From Streptomyces huiliensis (GTDB lineage: Bacteria; Actinomycetota; Actinomycetes; Streptomycetales; Streptomycetaceae), in the NCBI RefSeq assembly GCF_020037025.1, contig NZ_JAIQLH010000114.1, positions 1-40,716 on the forward strand: 40,716 nt of DNA, in the 5' to 3' direction. Positions within the stretch are counted from its first letter, which is position 1. Every line of letters starts with the position of its first letter. The notes under the pieces were generated by a model that made no database searches, was not told the DNA's origin, and worked only from the letters and a program-made list of their open reading frames with translations. Both the position numbers and the translations under genes were made by a program. Shown piece after piece: positions 1 through 6,731 of the stretch.

Positions 1-717
1 GGCCGCCCGGTGGCCGCCGGCGACGGCGATCTGCACCCGGGCGGCGGGGTCGCGGCCGCCCGCGAGCACCGGGTGTTCGCGGGCCACTCCGGGGGCGGCG
101 AGGGCGGCGGCCCGTACGGGGTCCGTCGGCGCGGTGCCGGAAGCCGGCCCGGCTCCTTCCGGCTCCCGGGGCCGTTCCGGCGGCAGGCGGTGCTGGTCCG
201 TCGGCAGGCCGGGCAGCACGTCCGTCACCCTCAGGTCGATCGCCGCCCACTCCAGCCCCAGCCGTTCCTCGGACACCGCCCACAGCGCGGCGCGCAGCCG
301 GTCGGCCGTCTCGTACAGCGGCTCGTGCGGGACGTCGTGCGCGAACTCGCGGGGGACGGCGCCGGGGGCGAGCGCCGCGGTCAGGTCCGCCGCGCAGCGC
401 AGCGGGCCCGGCGGGAGCGCGCCGGGCGGAACGGGGAACGCGGAGGGCTCCGCGGCACCGGCGGGAGCGCCGGCCGCCGTGACGCGGAGGGTTCCGAGGC
501 GGACGCCGGCCACCCCGCGCGCCGCCCGGCGCAGTACGGCGGCGACCGCCTCCTCGGTGATCCAGGCGCCGTCGGCCGGATCCCCCAGGGGCAGCAGCGC
601 GCCGATCCCGAGCTGCCGGCGGACGGCGCGGGCGAGGGCGTCCGGCGCGCCGCCGAGGTGGTCATGGCTGCCTTCGTCGCCCGGCCGGTCCGGCCCGGTC
701 TGCGTGTCCACGGTCAT
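1..717 (-). CDS. Two-module Asp23-like protein, 3' end cut off by the window
   Basis: The minus-strand frame opens at ATG 717 and stays open for 239 codons to the window edge, so the C-terminus is missing. Near residues 52-80 a segment beginning WITEEAVAAVLRRAA and ending VRLGTLRV looks like the helix-strand start of an Asp23/Gls24 module. A second similar module (PGVAREHPVLA, then VQIAVAGG) reaches the edge. In Streptomyces such proteins are often labelled 'nucleopolyhedrovirus P10 family', a name from weak similarity. It is divergent from the asp23 gene at 980 across a 262-bp promoter region, so it probably belongs to the same envelope-stress locus. It has no signal peptide or membrane segment in the visible part. 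Function is inferred from neighbours only. Confidence 0.72.
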   Translation of the reverse strand, partial: MTVDTQTGPDRPGDEGSHDHLGGAPDALARAVRRQLGIGALLPLGDPADGAWITEEAVAAVLRRAARGVAGVRLGTLRVTAAGAPAGAAEPSAFPVPPGALPPGPLRCAADLTAALAPGAVPREFAHDVPHEPLYETADRLRAALWAVSEERLGLEWAAIDLRVTDVLPGLPTDQHRLPPERPREPEGAGPASGTAPTDPVRAAALAAPGVAREHPVLAGGRDPAARVQIAVAGGHRAA

Positions 718-874
718 CCCTGTCGTCCCACCGCCGTCTTCCGTCCCCGGAAGGCACCAGACTGCCGTATTCCGCGCCGCCCGGCGCGCCGGACGGCGCG
801 GAACGGCCGACGGCGGCCGGCCGGGTGCCCGGGATGTCGCGCACGCCGCGAAGATCTCCCCAGCAGGGCCTATG

Positions 875-896
875 GTGTCAACAGGACCGGTGACAC
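875..896. promoter_or_regulatory. Inverted repeat GTGTCA-N10-TGACAC in the divergent asp23 promoter region
   Basis: A perfect 6-bp inverted repeat with a 10-bp spacer lies midway between the divergent genes at 717 and 980, followed by a third copy of the half-site core (GGTGAC, about 901). Spacing of about one and a half helical turns suits a dimeric regulator. No regulator is identified. Confidence 0.35.
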
Positions 897-979
897 AGGA
901 TCGGTGACGTTCGCCCCTCCTTGTGTCGTCCTTTTCTCGTCCCCTCGGAAGCATTCCTTCGGAAGCGAGGCGAACGACC

Positions 980-1450
980 ATGACCGACACCGCAGCACGC
1001 GGCCGGGCCGAGGGGCCGGGCCCCGACGGCCGCGAGGGCGGAGCCAAGGAGTTCGTGGCCCCCGCCGACCGGGGCCGCACCACCATCGCCGACGGCGTCG
1101 TCGAGAAGATCGCCGGAATGGCCGCCCGCGACGTGGTCGGCGTCCACGCCATGGGCGGTGGTCTGGCCAGGACCTTCGGCGCGGTCCGCGACCGGGTCCC
1201 CGGCGGCGGCAAGTCCGTCACGCGCGGGGTGAAGGCCGAGGTCGGCGAGGTGCAGACCGCGCTCGACCTGGAGATCGTCGTCGACTACGGCGTCGCCATC
1301 GCCGACGTGGCCCGCGCCGTGCGCGAGAACGTGATCGCCGCGGTGGAACGGATGACCGGCCTGGAGGTCGTCGAGGTGAACATCGCGGTGAGCGACGTGA
1401 AGCTGCCGGACGAGGAAGACGAGGAGCCGGCGGCGCCCAGGATCCAGTGA
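980..1450 (+). CDS. Asp23/Gls24 family envelope stress response protein
   Basis: This 156-aa protein belongs to the Asp23/Gls24 family, which forms abundant membrane-proximal assemblies tethered by AmaP in Gram-positive bacteria. After a variable charged N-terminus (about 35 residues), the domain starts at about residue 35 with TTIADGVVEKIAGMAARDV. It continues through VVDYGVAI and ends with the typical EVNIAVSDVKLP. ATG 980 is preferred over an in-frame GTG at 923: it is closer to the family's usual start and has a purine-rich stretch (GAAGCGAGG) upstream. It leads a plus-strand run with a DUF2273 gene, a second asp23, a DUF6286 gene and amaP, all spaced or overlapped like an operon. The binding partner is inferred to be AmaP at 2742. 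Confidence 0.93.
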   Translation: MTDTAARGRAEGPGPDGREGGAKEFVAPADRGRTTIADGVVEKIAGMAARDVVGVHAMGGGLARTFGAVRDRVPGGGKSVTRGVKAEVGEVQTALDLEIVVDYGVAIADVARAVRENVIAAVERMTGLEVVEVNIAVSDVKLPDEEDEEPAAPRIQ

Positions 1451-1508
1451 GGCACACCGGCCGGCCCCCGGGGCCGGCCCGCCCGTCCGATTGGTGGAGG
1501 AGCGCACG

Positions 1509-1718
1509 ATGAGCATGGCCGTGGTCGGCTTGATCGTCGGCATGGCGCTGGGATTCGCCGGGTACTTCGGCGGTTTCGGTGCCTTCCTGCTGGTGGCGGC
1601 GCTGGGCGTCGTCGGGTTCGTCGTGGGCCGGTTCCTGGAGGGGGACCTGGAGCTCGGCGACTTCCTCCGGCCGCGCGACCGCGACCGCGACCGCGAGCAC
1701 GACGGCCGGCGGAGGTAG
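1509..1718 (+). CDS. Small DUF2273-like membrane protein of the asp23 locus
   Basis: A 69-aa protein with two hydrophobic segments (about residues 3-22 and 25-45, Gly/Val rich) and a highly charged tail of alternating Arg/Asp (RDRDRDRE) ending in RRR. ATG 1509 follows a strong ribosome site, GGTGGAGGAG. An upstream TTG at 1491 in the same frame lies inside that site and is rejected. Small two-helix DUF2273-type proteins commonly accompany Asp23 genes and are thought to be membrane partners of the Asp23/AmaP assembly. The cytosolic charged tail could interact with Asp23 surfaces, but that is a guess. Confidence 0.85.
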   Translation: MSMAVVGLIVGMALGFAGYFGGFGAFLLVAALGVVGFVVGRFLEGDLELGDFLRPRDRDRDREHDGRRR

Positions 1719-1721
1719 GCG

Positions 1722-2114
1722 GTGCCGGGAGGGCGGGCCGTGGAACCGGCCGCACGCGGGGCGACCCGGATCGCCGACCGCGTCGTCGCGAAGATCGCGG
1801 CACAGGCCGCGCGCGAGGCGCTCGACGGGGAGCCGGGCGGGCCCGGCGGGGGTACGGGAGCGGGCGGCGGCGCGGACGGCGGGCGCACGCCCCCGTACGC
1901 GTCCGTGACCGTCCACGAGGACACGGCGCGGGTCCGCGTCTCGGTCGAACTCGGCTACCCGGCGGACCTCGGGGCGCACTGCCGCGCGGTCCGGCGGCGG
2001 ATCGCCGAGCGGGTACGGACGCTGGCGGGCATGGAGGTGCCGGAGGTCGTGGTCACGGTGGAGCGGCTGCACTCGCCGCACATGGAGCGCGGCGCGGTGG
2101 AGCGGGTCAGATGA
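1722..2114 (+). CDS. Second, divergent Asp23/Gls24 family protein
   Basis: A 130-aa Asp23 paralogue starting at GTG 1722, only 3 nt after the previous stop. The ribosome site (GGAGG) sits inside the end of the upstream gene, which implies coupled translation. The Asp23 pattern is clear (TRIADRVVAKIAAQAAREAL near residue 14, then VSVELGY and EVVVTVERLH). A Gly/Ala/Asp-rich loop of about 20 residues interrupts the first helix-strand junction (residues 38-58), which is longer than in the first copy. Its stop overlaps the next gene by ATGA (2111-2114). The pairing suggests hetero-assembly with the product at 980, which is inference. Confidence 0.9.
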   Translation: MPGGRAVEPAARGATRIADRVVAKIAAQAAREALDGEPGGPGGGTGAGGGADGGRTPPYASVTVHEDTARVRVSVELGYPADLGAHCRAVRRRIAERVRTLAGMEVPEVVVTVERLHSPHMERGAVERVR

Positions 2115-2734
2115 GCGAGCCGACGCCCGCCGCCGGGCCGGAACCGGTGGAACCTCCCGAGCCTCCCGAGGGCACGGAACGAGTGGACATCGGCCGCGCC
2201 GGGCGGTTCTGGTCCGCCCGCCGGCTGCCCGCGGCCCTGGTCGCCCTCGCCGTCCTGGCCCTGGCGGGGTTCTTCCTCTACGACGTGGCCGCCGTCCGCG
2301 CGGGTCACCCGGCCATGGGCTGGCGCCGCCGGCTCGCCCGGGAACTCGCCCACCGGCACCTCGACAACGGCTGGATCGTGACGGGCGCCGCGCTCGCCCT
2401 GCTGGCCGGCGTCTGGCTGATCGTCCTGGCGGTGACGCCCGGCCGGCGGGCGGTGCTGCCGATGCGCCGCGAGACCCCCGACCTGCGGGCCGGGCTCGAC
2501 CGCAGGGCGGCCGCGCTGGTGCTCAGGGACCGGGTGATGGAAGTGCCGGGCGTGCAGTCCGTACGGGTCGACGTCGGGCGGCTCGCCGTCCGGGCCCGGG
2601 CCCAGGCGCACTTCCGGGACCTGGACGAGGTCCGTACCGACGTGGACGGCGTCCTGGCCGAGGGCGTACGGGAGTTGGGCCTCGCCCGGCGTCCCGTCCT
2701 CTCGGTCCGGGTGCGCCGGCCGGCGAGGCGGTGA
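2111..2734 (+). CDS. DUF6286 family membrane protein
   Basis: A 207-aa protein with a Pro/Glu-rich N-terminus, two transmembrane helices (about 37-60 and 94-116), a short external loop (AGHPAMGWRRRLARE) and a C-terminal soluble domain (about 135-205). That domain, with VLRDRVMEVPGVQSVRVDVG and VLSVRVRR, has the helix-strand-helix-strand rhythm of an Asp23-like fold. It is close in layout to AmaP encoded immediately downstream (7-nt gap), so the operon encodes two anchored Asp23-like proteins. It begins at ATG 2111 overlapping the upstream stop. DUF6286 proteins have no established biochemical activity; a membrane-tethering role is inferred. Confidence 0.88.
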   Translation: MSEPTPAAGPEPVEPPEPPEGTERVDIGRAGRFWSARRLPAALVALAVLALAGFFLYDVAAVRAGHPAMGWRRRLARELAHRHLDNGWIVTGAALALLAGVWLIVLAVTPGRRAVLPMRRETPDLRAGLDRRAAALVLRDRVMEVPGVQSVRVDVGRLAVRARAQAHFRDLDEVRTDVDGVLAEGVRELGLARRPVLSVRVRRPARR

Positions 2735-2741
2735 GCGTACG

Positions 2742-3338
2742 GTGCTGAGGACCGTCAACCGGGTGCTGCTGGCCCTGACCGGGATCCTGCTCGTGGCCCT
2801 CGGCGCCGCCGTGCTCGTCGGCGCCCTCGACCTGCCGCTGCACTGGGACTTCTCGTTGCCGTCCGCCTGGCCCTTCACCGGCCCGGACGACGTGCTGCTC
2901 ACCGACGCCGACCGGCGCCGGTGGCGCGACCACGACGGGTGGTGGGCCCTGGTGCTCGGCGGGCTCGCCCTCCTGGTGCTGCTGGCCCTGTGGTGGCTGC
3001 TCGCGCAGCTGCGCCGGCGCCGGCTGCGCGAGATCGTGATCGACTGCGGCGACGGGGAAGTGGCCCGGCTGCGCGGCCGGGCGCTGGAGGAGGCGCTGAC
3101 CGCGGAGGCGGGCGCGCTGGCCGGCGTCGACCACGCCCACGTCGTCCTCACCCGCCACCGGGGCCGCCCCGAGGCCCGGATCACCCTGACCCTCGCCCCC
3201 CACGCGGCCCCGGCGACGGCCCTCCGCCGCCTCGACGCCGAGGCCCTCCACCACGCGCGTGCCTCGGCGGGCCTGCCCCGGCTGCGCGCGAAGGTCCGCC
3301 TGCGTGCGGTACGGCACCGGGCGGAGCGGGTGGGCTGA
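2742..3338 (+). CDS. amaP: Alkaline shock response membrane anchor protein AmaP
   Basis: A 198-aa AmaP homologue. The first 30 residues form a membrane helix (NRVLLALTGILLVALGAAVL). A second helix lies at about 67-88 (WWALVLGGLALLVLLALWWLL) after an external loop with a DFSLPSAWPF stretch. The cytosolic C-terminal domain (about 95-190) carries EEALTAEAGALAGVDHAHV and ARITLTLAP, the fold expected to contact Asp23. In Staphylococcus, AmaP anchors Asp23 to the membrane. Here it is the last gene of the run, starting at GTG 2742. No strong terminator follows; only a 14-bp GC palindrome lies at 3365-3378. Confidence 0.9.
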   Translation: MLRTVNRVLLALTGILLVALGAAVLVGALDLPLHWDFSLPSAWPFTGPDDVLLTDADRRRWRDHDGWWALVLGGLALLVLLALWWLLAQLRRRRLREIVIDCGDGEVARLRGRALEEALTAEAGALAGVDHAHVVLTRHRGRPEARITLTLAPHAAPATALRRLDAEALHHARASAGLPRLRAKVRLRAVRHRAERVG

Positions 3339-3847
3339 CGCCCGGCGGACCGTGGCGGGTGCTGCCGGCCGCGGCCGGGGGGACCGGGTGCCGACGGCGG
3401 CGGCAGTCCCCGCGTCGGCTCCCGCGCCGGGGCGTCTCGCGTCCCTGCCGCGCCCTGCGGCCGATCGTCCGCGCCGTCGTCGTCGCCCTACCGGCCGAGG
3501 GCCCGCTCTTCCGGCCCGTTCGCCGTGTCCTTCGGCCGACGTCCCGCCGCTTGGCGGGTGCCGCCGGTCCGGCTGGGGGCGGGCTCCCCGGCGGGAAGCC
3601 GTCGAGGACTCGGCCGCGGGCTCCCGTCCCCGCCGGGAAGGGCGGGGGTTCGGATGCGGCCAGGGTGGGGCCTGCCGTGGTCCGTGGCCGGGGTGTGGGC
3701 CGGGTCGTGCGGTGGGTGGAGTGACCGGGTGCCGGCGGCGGCAGCGGTCGTGGCGTCGGCTCCCGGCCGGGGCGCATCGCGCACCGTGGCCCCTGCGGCG
3801 CCCGCGCCACCGTGTGTCCCCGCCCCGCGCCGCGCGCCCGCACCCGG
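3339..3847. other. 509-bp gene-free stretch with an internal imperfect duplication
   Basis: This lies between amaP and the convergent SDR gene. Reading frames here lack ribosome sites and have no recognisable protein. It contains two related copies of about 60 bp (3382-3441 and 3723-3781), sharing GACCGGGTGCC, GCGTCGGCTCCCG and GCCGGGGCG, and two copies of CCCCGSCGGGAAG (about 3588 and 3629). No clear promoter or intrinsic terminator is seen. Confidence 0.6.
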
Positions 3848-4603
3848 TCAGAAGCCGTGCCGGGCCCCGCCGTCGACCGGGATCATGACGCCCGTGAGGT
3901 AGGAGGCGGCGGGGGACAGCGCGAAGGCCGCCACCGTGCCGAACTCCTCCGGGGTGCCGTAGCGGCGCAGCGGGATCGCCTGCGCGCGGGCGGTCCTGGT
4001 CGCCTCCGGGTCCTCGGTGAGGCCGTCGAGTTCGCGGACCCGGTCGGTGTCGATGCGGCCGGGGAGCAGGCCGACGACGCGGATGCCGCGCGGGCCGAGC
4101 TCCGTCGCGAGGGACTTGGCGAAGCCGGCCAGGCCGGGGCGGAGGCCGTTGGAGACGGTGAGGCCGGTGATGGGCTCGTGGACCGAGGAGGAGAGGACGA
4201 AGCCGATCACGCCGCCCTCGGACAGTTCGGCGGCGGCGGTCCTGGCGAGGCGTACGGCGCCGAGGAAGACGGACTCGAAGGCCGCCCGCCACTGGTCGTC
4301 GTCGTTGTCGGCGAACCCGCCCGCCGGCGGGCCGCCGACGCTGACGAGGACGCCGTCGAAGCGTCCGAAGCGTTCGCGCGCGGTGGCGATCAGCCGGCCG
4401 GCCGCGGCCGGGTCCGCGTTGTCGGCGGCCACGCCCACCGCGCCGGGGCCGAGTTCCGCGGCGGCGGCCTCCGCCGCGGCCGCGTCCCGGCCGGAGAGCA
4501 CCACGCGGGCTCCGTCGGCCACCAGCCGGCGGGCGGTGGCGTGGCCCAGCCCGCGGGTCGCGCCGGTGAGTACGTACACCCGGTCCCTGAGTCCAAGATC
4601 CAT
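3848..4603 (-). CDS. SDR-fold oxidoreductase lacking the canonical Tyr/Lys pair
   Basis: A 251-aa short-chain dehydrogenase/reductase-fold protein. The dinucleotide-binding motif is intact (TGATRGLG, residues 13-20), and the C-terminus has the usual YLTGVMIPVDGG signature. The expected YxxxK is replaced by SNGLR (Ser151, Arg155), 12-13 residues after Ser138/Ser139, and the NNAG motif reads SVGGPP. This matches the BKR-like SDR subgroup known to depart from the classical tetrad. It may therefore be a weak or altered-specificity enzyme or a binding protein. ATG 4603 lacks a ribosome site; a CACACT hexamer lies 6 nt upstream, consistent with a leaderless transcript. SURF1 lies 39 bp upstream on the opposite side of the start (4643). 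Confidence 0.88.
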   Translation of the reverse strand: MDLGLRDRVYVLTGATRGLGHATARRLVADGARVVLSGRDAAAAEAAAAELGPGAVGVAADNADPAAAGRLIATARERFGRFDGVLVSVGGPPAGGFADNDDDQWRAAFESVFLGAVRLARTAAAELSEGGVIGFVLSSSVHEPITGLTVSNGLRPGLAGFAKSLATELGPRGIRVVGLLPGRIDTDRVRELDGLTEDPEATRTARAQAIPLRRYGTPEEFGTVAAFALSPAASYLTGVMIPVDGGARHGF

Positions 4604-4642
4604 GCGGCCAGTGTGCCGGGTGGGGGACGGGTTGTCAGGAGG

Positions 4643-5473
4643 TCAGCCCGAGGTGGGAGGCGCGGCCGTGGCGGCCGCCTTGGGCTGCGGCTCGGGGTCC
4701 GGGTCCGCCGCGCCGGCCGCCTTCTTCGCGGCGGCCGCCACCTGGTCGCGGTGCTCGCGGCGGACCAGGATGACCCAGCCGACCGGCACGAACGCCGCGA
4801 ACAGCCACCACTGGACGGTGTACGCCATGTGGTTGCCGATGCTGCTGTGGTCGGGGTCGTCGATGGTCTGCGGCTGGCCGTCGGGCGCGGGGGAGATGAG
4901 CTCCAGGTAGCCGCCCAGCATGGGGCGGTGCAGCTGCTCGCCCTGCCGCCGGCTGTTGATGATCATGATCGTCCGGGGTGGCAGCCCCTTGGTGTCCCGG
5001 ATGTAGCTGCCCGGGTCCTCGTCCGCCCGCAGCCGGCCGACCAGGTCGATCGTGCCGGACGGCGGCGCGGGCACCTTGGGGAACTCGCGCTGGCCGGCGT
5101 CGGCCGGCACCCAGCCGCGGTTGACCAGGATCGCCTTGCCGTCCTCCAGGACGAAGGGCGTGATGACCATGTATCCGGACTTGCCGGAGTTGTCGGTGCG
5201 AAGCCGCGCCACCACCTCGCCCTTGGCGTCGTACCGCCCCCGGGCGGTGCCGCGGCGCCAGACGTTGTCGTCCGGCACCTCGCGCCCGGGCGCGGTGAGC
5301 TCCGTGACGGGGGCGGGCGGGCGGGTGAGGGTGCGTTCGATGCGGTTGTTGCGCGCCACCCGTTGCTCATGGCGATGGAGCTGCCAGAAGCCCAATTCGA
5401 TCATCACCGGGATGAGGACGAGCCCCACGAGCGTGAGGATCACCCACTGCCGGGTCAGCAGGAAGCGGTACAC
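4643..5473 (-). CDS. SURF1 family cytochrome oxidase assembly protein
   Basis: A 276-aa SURF1/Shy1 homologue, an inner-membrane factor that helps assemble the aa3 cytochrome c oxidase. It has the standard two-helix topology: one helix at about 9-30 ending in the family motif ELGFWQLHR, and one at about 216-238 (YTVQWWLFAAFVPVGWVIL). Between them is an external domain with KSGYMVITPF and ILVNRGWVP. The Ala/Pro-rich tail (about 245-276) is lineage specific. The start is GTG 5473. No Shine-Dalgarno is present, but a perfect -10 hexamer TACCGT ends 7 nt before it, so the mRNA is probably leaderless. Confidence 0.94.
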   Translation of the reverse strand: MYRFLLTRQWVILTLVGLVLIPVMIELGFWQLHRHEQRVARNNRIERTLTRPPAPVTELTAPGREVPDDNVWRRGTARGRYDAKGEVVARLRTDNSGKSGYMVITPFVLEDGKAILVNRGWVPADAGQREFPKVPAPPSGTIDLVGRLRADEDPGSYIRDTKGLPPRTIMIINSRRQGEQLHRPMLGGYLELISPAPDGQPQTIDDPDHSSIGNHMAYTVQWWLFAAFVPVGWVILVRREHRDQVAAAAKKAAGAADPDPEPQPKAAATAAPPTSG

Positions 5474-5480
5474 CTACGTG

Positions 5481-5486
5481 ACGGTA
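5481..5486 (-). promoter_or_regulatory. -10 hexamer TACCGT for a leaderless SURF1 transcript
   Basis: The minus strand reads TACCGT-7 nt-GTG. A TANNNT hexamer 6-7 nt before the transcription start places that start on the first base of the SURF1 start codon. A TGACAA lies about 19 nt further upstream as a possible -35. Confidence 0.5.
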
Positions 5487-5508
5487 CCTGGTGGCTCCGT
5501 CCGACTTG

Positions 5509-6546
5509 TCACGGGGTGCCGGGCCGCCGCGCGCCGGACGCCGTGCCGGTCGCGCCCGCCGGGACGACGTGCGAGAGCAGCTGGACGAAGGCGGCCTCGT
5601 CCACCACGGGCGTCCCGAACTGGCGGGCTTTGACCGCCTTGGAGGTGTAGGCGTCCGGATCGTTGGTGACCAGCAGGCTGGTGAGCCGGGAGAGGCTCGT
5701 CGCCACGTGCAGCCCGGCCTCCGTCGTCCGGTCCTCCAAGAGGTCCCGGTCGATGGAGGTGTCACCGGAGAACGCCACCCGCATGCCCTGGATGAGCTGT
5801 TTGCCCGGTTCGTACCGCCCGGGGTTGGGGTACGGGCAGGCGGGCCGCCGCCGGCTGGGCCGCCAGCTCGCCGGTCCTCCGCCGTGCCGCCGGTCCGGCT
5901 GGTAGCCGACCGTCGCCGAGCGGACGGCCGCGGGCCCGTCCGACCACTCCGTCAGCGGCTGACAGGCCAGCAGCGGCAGTCGCAGCCCCGCCTCGGCCGC
6001 CAGGTGCAGGCTCGGCCGGAACGCCTCGGCCAGCACCCGCGCGTCGTCGAGCGCGTGGTGCGCCTGCCGCTGGACCACCCCGTAGTGCGCGGCCAGCGAC
6101 TCCAGCTTGTGGTTGGGCAGCGGCAGCCGCAGCTCCTTGGAGAGCGCGATCGTGCACAGCCGCTGGCGCACCGGCGCCTCGGCCCGCGCCCGGGCGTACT
6201 CGCGCGCGATCATGGACCAGTCGAAGGCCGCGTTGTGCGCGACCAGCACCCGCCCGTCGAGCCGCCGTGCGAACTCCTCCGCGACGTCCTCGAACAGCGG
6301 TGCGTCCGCGAGGACTTCTGAGGTGAGCCCGTGGATCCAGACCGGCCCGGGATCGCGCCGCGGGTTCACCAGCGTGTACCAGGTGTCCTCCACCCGGCCT
6401 CTGGCGTCCAGTTGGTAGACGGCGGCCGACACTATGCGGTCGTCCCGGGCGAGACCGGTGGTCTCGACGTCGACGACCGCGTATCCGTCGGGATACGCGG
6501 CCGGCCACGTGGCGGGCGATGCGGCTGCGGTGCGGTCTTCGAGCAT
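5509..6546 (-). CDS. DEDDh 3'-5' exonuclease with C-terminal BRCT domain
   Basis: A 345-aa DnaQ-like exonuclease. Exo I is VDVETTG (about residues 25-31), Exo II VAHNAAFDWSM, and Exo III HHALDDA, giving the Asp-Glu-Asp-Asp-His set. After a basic linker rich in Arg/Pro (about 230-265), a BRCT-like domain follows (GMRVAFSGDT to VDEAAFVQLL), as in DNA polymerase III epsilon-like proteins of actinobacteria. It probably hydrolyses DNA or RNA 3' ends in repair or turnover; it is not the replicative epsilon subunit by itself. ATG 6546 is chosen over an upstream ATG at 6675. The added 43 residues are Arg/Gly-rich and unlike the family, and a TAAGCT -10 hexamer sits 8 nt before 6546. Confidence 0.9.
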   Translation of the reverse strand: MLEDRTAAASPATWPAAYPDGYAVVDVETTGLARDDRIVSAAVYQLDARGRVEDTWYTLVNPRRDPGPVWIHGLTSEVLADAPLFEDVAEEFARRLDGRVLVAHNAAFDWSMIAREYARARAEAPVRQRLCTIALSKELRLPLPNHKLESLAAHYGVVQRQAHHALDDARVLAEAFRPSLHLAAEAGLRLPLLACQPLTEWSDGPAAVRSATVGYQPDRRHGGGPASWRPSRRRPACPYPNPGRYEPGKQLIQGMRVAFSGDTSIDRDLLEDRTTEAGLHVATSLSRLTSLLVTNDPDAYTSKAVKARQFGTPVVDEAAFVQLLSHVVPAGATGTASGARRPGTP

Positions 6547-6554
6547 GGTCCCAG

Positions 6555-6560
6555 AGCTTA
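6555..6560 (-). promoter_or_regulatory. -10 hexamer TAAGCT for a leaderless exonuclease transcript
   Basis: On the minus strand TAAGCT is followed by 8 nt and then the ATG at 6546, with no purine-rich ribosome site. This supports both a leaderless message and the chosen start. Confidence 0.45.
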
Positions 6561-6690
6561 CGGGCCCCCACTGACAACGGGCCCCGGCCCCCGCCCCCGA
6601 CGCTCCGGCGACCGGGCGGCGCTCCGGGCCGCGCACCCGGCCCCGCCTCACCGAACCTTGAGTAACCCCGATCAATACCCGACGGTAACA

Positions 6691-6716
6691 ACCCCTAGCG
6701 GGACGCCCGTAGGGGT
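6691..6716 (+). promoter_or_regulatory. Strong hairpin just upstream of the sterol desaturase start
   Basis: ACCCCTAgCGGG pairs with CCCGTAGGGGT: an 11-bp stem with one bulged G and an ACG loop, ending 15 nt before ATG 6732. A TATGGT -10-like hexamer overlaps the region just after it (6720-6725). It could be an operator or DNA cruciform. If the transcript starts upstream, it could be a leader hairpin hiding the only G-rich ribosome-site candidate. Confidence 0.45.
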
Positions 6717-6731
6717 GCTTATGGTGCCGTC

